From NCBI GenBank assembly GCA_016630905.1, contig WBMQ01000001.1, positions 868,001 to 932,000 on the forward strand: a stretch of DNA of 64,000 bases, given 5' to 3'. Below, piece by piece: positions 61,790-64,000 of this stretch. A program made the translations under genes and the position numbers. This stretch comes from Capillidium heterosporum (Eukaryota; Entomophthoromycota; Entomophthoromycetes; Entomophthorales; Capillidiaceae). Every line of letters begins with the position of its first letter. Within the stretch, counting starts at the first letter, position 1. The notes beneath the pieces were generated by a model that was given only the letters and a program-made list of their open reading frames with translations, was not told where the DNA came from and did not search any database.

Positions 61790-62850
61790 ATGAGTAAAGT
61801 AAGCATAAGCATGGCTATCTTCAACGCAAAATGCACACCTACTAAACCAACCCTACACCTATAGAGACGAAGAATAATACACAATTTAGACCACCTCTTC
61901 AAAAAAAATTTGGAAGACAAGCTGGATAAAACTATATACTTGGTAAGCATCTCCCAAAATATTTTACTAAACTTTGGTTATTTTTTACAATGTAGGAAAA
62001 CTATCCCATAAAATTTAAGGAAGATGATATAAAGGAATTATTCAAAGATATAGTAAAAGTTGAGTTAATAGAGCCGATAAAGAACTACCAGAATGTCGAT
62101 TTGAACTCATGTTCGTTTTTAGTGTTAGAGAGTAAGGTGGAGGTGGACAAGGTTCTAAATTTATTCACAAGTAAAGAAATACCTAAAAAGTTGATTGGTA
62201 TGCGAGTTTGGTCCAAGTAACTATTTTAGTTCTTTTATTTTTTACATTTTATTTTTTGTAGGCGTCGATGGTTAGAATTGAAAGATGAGTATTTAGCTTT
62301 GAAGGAAAAGAGAACCAACTTACTACGTGATAGTAAACAGATGGGTAGTACAAATAGAGGTGAAGATGCTGTCGATTCTAATATAGAAACCGAAAATTCC
62401 AATGTAATTTTAGTATCGGGTATCCATTCAGCTACCAACAAAACTTTGATAAAGGTAGCTTCGAATACCACTCAACATTTACTTATAACCAATACTTACA
62501 TTTTAGGGTTACTTTGAAAAAGAGTTCAAATTGATAACTGTATTTTATCAGCGGAAGGATACAAAGGTAATATTGTTTTAGAAATTTATAGTTATCCATT
62601 TATTATCTAGTGTTACTTGAAATTTGAGGATAAACTTGAAGCCCAAAGCTTTTTAGAGTACATAAATAGTACTCAAGTATATCAGATTGACAAAGGTGAT
62701 TTCAAAACTAAAGTAGAAGTAGATGAGTTGAACCTACAGCTAGATGGATTTGTCAACCTCAAGGCTTCACTCGTAATAGGTATCTTTCTAGTATATATTT
62801 CTAAACTAATACATGTACGATTAGGAGAAGAACTTAATAAATTTTTATAG
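61790..62850 (+). CDS. La-related RRM protein (LARP7/Pof8-like?)
   Basis: Seven exons (61790-61798, 61865-61942, 61996-62216, 62262-62454, 62507-62566, 62611-62779, 62825-62850) join cleanly to 251 aa. An RRM-like fold begins KTIYLENYPIKFKEDDIKEL, followed by a La-type linker RRWLELKDEYLALKEKR and a second RRM-like unit GYFEKEFKLITVF plus CYLKFEDKLEAQSFLEYI that ends GEELNKFL. This order resembles RRM1-linker-xRRM of La-related proteins, which bind RNA polymerase III or telomerase RNAs. The N-terminal La motif is absent. The similarity is structural rather than motif-based, so another two-RRM protein is possible. Tail-to-tail with the next gene, 30 bp apart. Confidence 0.5.
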
Positions 62851-62880
62851 ATATCATTTACTGCTTAACCGCATTTAATT

Positions 62881-64000
62881 TTAAAAATCTTCCAAATTGT
62901 TGAGCTGATTGTAAAATTCAGTGACGATGGGATTGTAAGGTTGGGAAAGTTTGAGGACCTTGAGGCCGCGCTCTAAGAAGTCTTTGCTCTGAGTTAAGAT
63001 TTGAGAGAGTTCATGGTTGGCAAAGTTAGTTTGAATGTTGGACTTCAATGCAAAGGTATGGACCAAGATAGCCGAACTTAAATTGTAATACCGAAACATG
63101 ACTCCGTACCTCAAAAACCCTTCCCCTAGCTCTTCAGCATTGATTATTACTTTGTTGGCCGACTGGATGCTAAGTTTGAGGTAAAAGTTGAAGTTTTCAT
63201 GCTTGAGGTCCCGCAGGAAGTAACGGCTGAGGTGGATGATAAAGCCGTGCATGGCGTTGAAGTTGTTACCAATGAGTAACCTACACATATCCAAGTACCA
63301 CTGGGGTTGGCTACGCATAGTTTTCTGGATGTCGTAAATGAACTTGTGGTAGCGGGCCAAAACTTTAGTGATAAGCTTCTGGCATAGGATGTGGGCCTGT
63401 TCGGGGAACCTTTGAAACTTGAATTTTAAGCAGGCAGCGCCGTACCCGATCATGTCGCACAAATGGGCGAACATCTCAAAGTAGATGAAGGAGGCGTGGT
63501 CTCTAGCTAAGATATACTCCTTGGTGCTGGGATTTGCGTTCAGCTTGGGTAGCTTAGGTTGGGGTGGATACTCGACCTCCCAGTCGCCAGCGTTGAAGAT
63601 CATAGGCCGGTTCAGCAGTAGAGCGTGGATCTTGTCTCCGATAGAGCAGGCCCACCACTGCAAGACGCGCAACCTTTTCTGCGACTTGGTTAATTTCATT
63701 TTACTGTGCGGTTTTTGACTCAGCCCGAACATCTTCAGGTAAACGCTATAGTAACTGGTGAACATGCAGTTTTTCCTGAATTCTTTGACGGCAATTTGGT
63801 ACTGCCCGATGATGATAATACTTATAGCGATATCCATGGTGATCTTGCGCGAGGATTCAACGTACTGTAGCATGAGTTGGTTGTCGAGGTAGGGGATTAA
63901 GCCGGGTATGGAGCACCCCATGGGCAGGTACTTGCAACCTACCGCCACCACTAATTTGGTTAAGAATGGGGTAGGATGCCGGGCCAAAAACTCTTCGGTA
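62881..64000 (-). CDS. fungal transcription factor, C-terminal part (cut by window edge)
   Basis: The frame is open from the window edge at 64000 to the stop at 62881, so only the last 372 residues are seen. The middle homology region of fungal Zn2Cys6 regulators is recognisable: an early TKLVVAVGCKYLP helix and the signature RVLQWWACSIGDKIHALLL followed by NRPMIF and a conserved acidic Asp/Glu (GDWEVEYP). The N-terminal zinc cluster would lie outside the window. The target genes cannot be inferred. Confidence 0.75.
   Translation of the reverse strand, partial: TEEFLARHPTPFLTKLVVAVGCKYLPMGCSIPGLIPYLDNQLMLQYVESSRKITMDIAISIIIIGQYQIAVKEFRKNCMFTSYYSVYLKMFGLSQKPHSKMKLTKSQKRLRVLQWWACSIGDKIHALLLNRPMIFNAGDWEVEYPPQPKLPKLNANPSTKEYILARDHASFIYFEMFAHLCDMIGYGAACLKFKFQRFPEQAHILCQKLITKVLARYHKFIYDIQKTMRSQPQWYLDMCRLLIGNNFNAMHGFIIHLSRYFLRDLKHENFNFYLKLSIQSANKVIINAEELGEGFLRYGVMFRYYNLSSAILVHTFALKSNIQTNFANHELSQILTQSKDFLERGLKVLKLSQPYNPIVTEFYNQLNNLEDF

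Overview
This 64 kb window reads as nuclear DNA of a filamentous, probably early-diverging fungus. Coding exons use a mixed codon set near 45-50% GC. The intergenic DNA is very AT-rich and holds no ribosomal, transposon or CRISPR signal that I can see. Genes are split by many very short introns, mostly 33-50 nt, with GTAA/GTAC/GTAG donors, CTAAC-like branch sites and TAG/CAG acceptors. Fungal-type genes support the assignment: mitoribosomal MRP51, the phosphorelay protein YPD1, Opi3, a fungal-type transcription factor, a HIR3-like histone chaperone subunit and an RdRP of the RNA-silencing type. The species cannot be named from this sequence.

Layout. 0-9 kb: nucleoside hydrolase (-), MRP51 (+), two tandem rhodanese paralogues (-), cystathionine gamma-lyase (+). 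9-20 kb: an unresolved minus-strand gene, a PPIL3-type cyclophilin (+) convergent with a PPR protein (-), Opi3 (+), exocyst SEC10 (-). 20-35 kb: YPD1 (+), a Pep12-type syntaxin (-), a perilipin-like protein (+), an unidentified helical protein (-), an acyl-protein thioesterase (+). 35-49 kb: RGS protein (-), ARL2 (-), auxin-efflux-carrier-type transporter (-), HIR3-like subunit (-), 3-hydroxyanthranilate dioxygenase (-). 49-64 kb: SF3B1 (-), a COX7C/Cox8 subunit (-), RdRP (+), ALG8 (-), a La-related RRM protein (+), and the C-terminal part of a transcription factor (-).

The genes are a housekeeping mix without operon-like logic. Membrane trafficking (SEC10, syntaxin, ARL2, thioesterase), ER lipid and glycan synthesis (Opi3, ALG8), mitochondrial function (MRP51, PPR, COX7C) and RNA processing (SF3B1, PPIL3, RdRP, La-related) recur.

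The most unusual signal is a series of single-nucleotide reading-frame breaks inside otherwise well-conserved genes: SEC10, the syntaxin, RdRP, ALG8 (twice), and less certainly the perilipin-like gene, the carrier and the RGS gene. Every one needs a +1 shift, none a -1, and six of eight have an in-frame CCA codon at or next to the break. Either this genome uses +1 ribosomal frameshifting repeatedly, or the assembly carries insertion-type errors. RNA and protein data would decide. Start positions below use real ATG codons.
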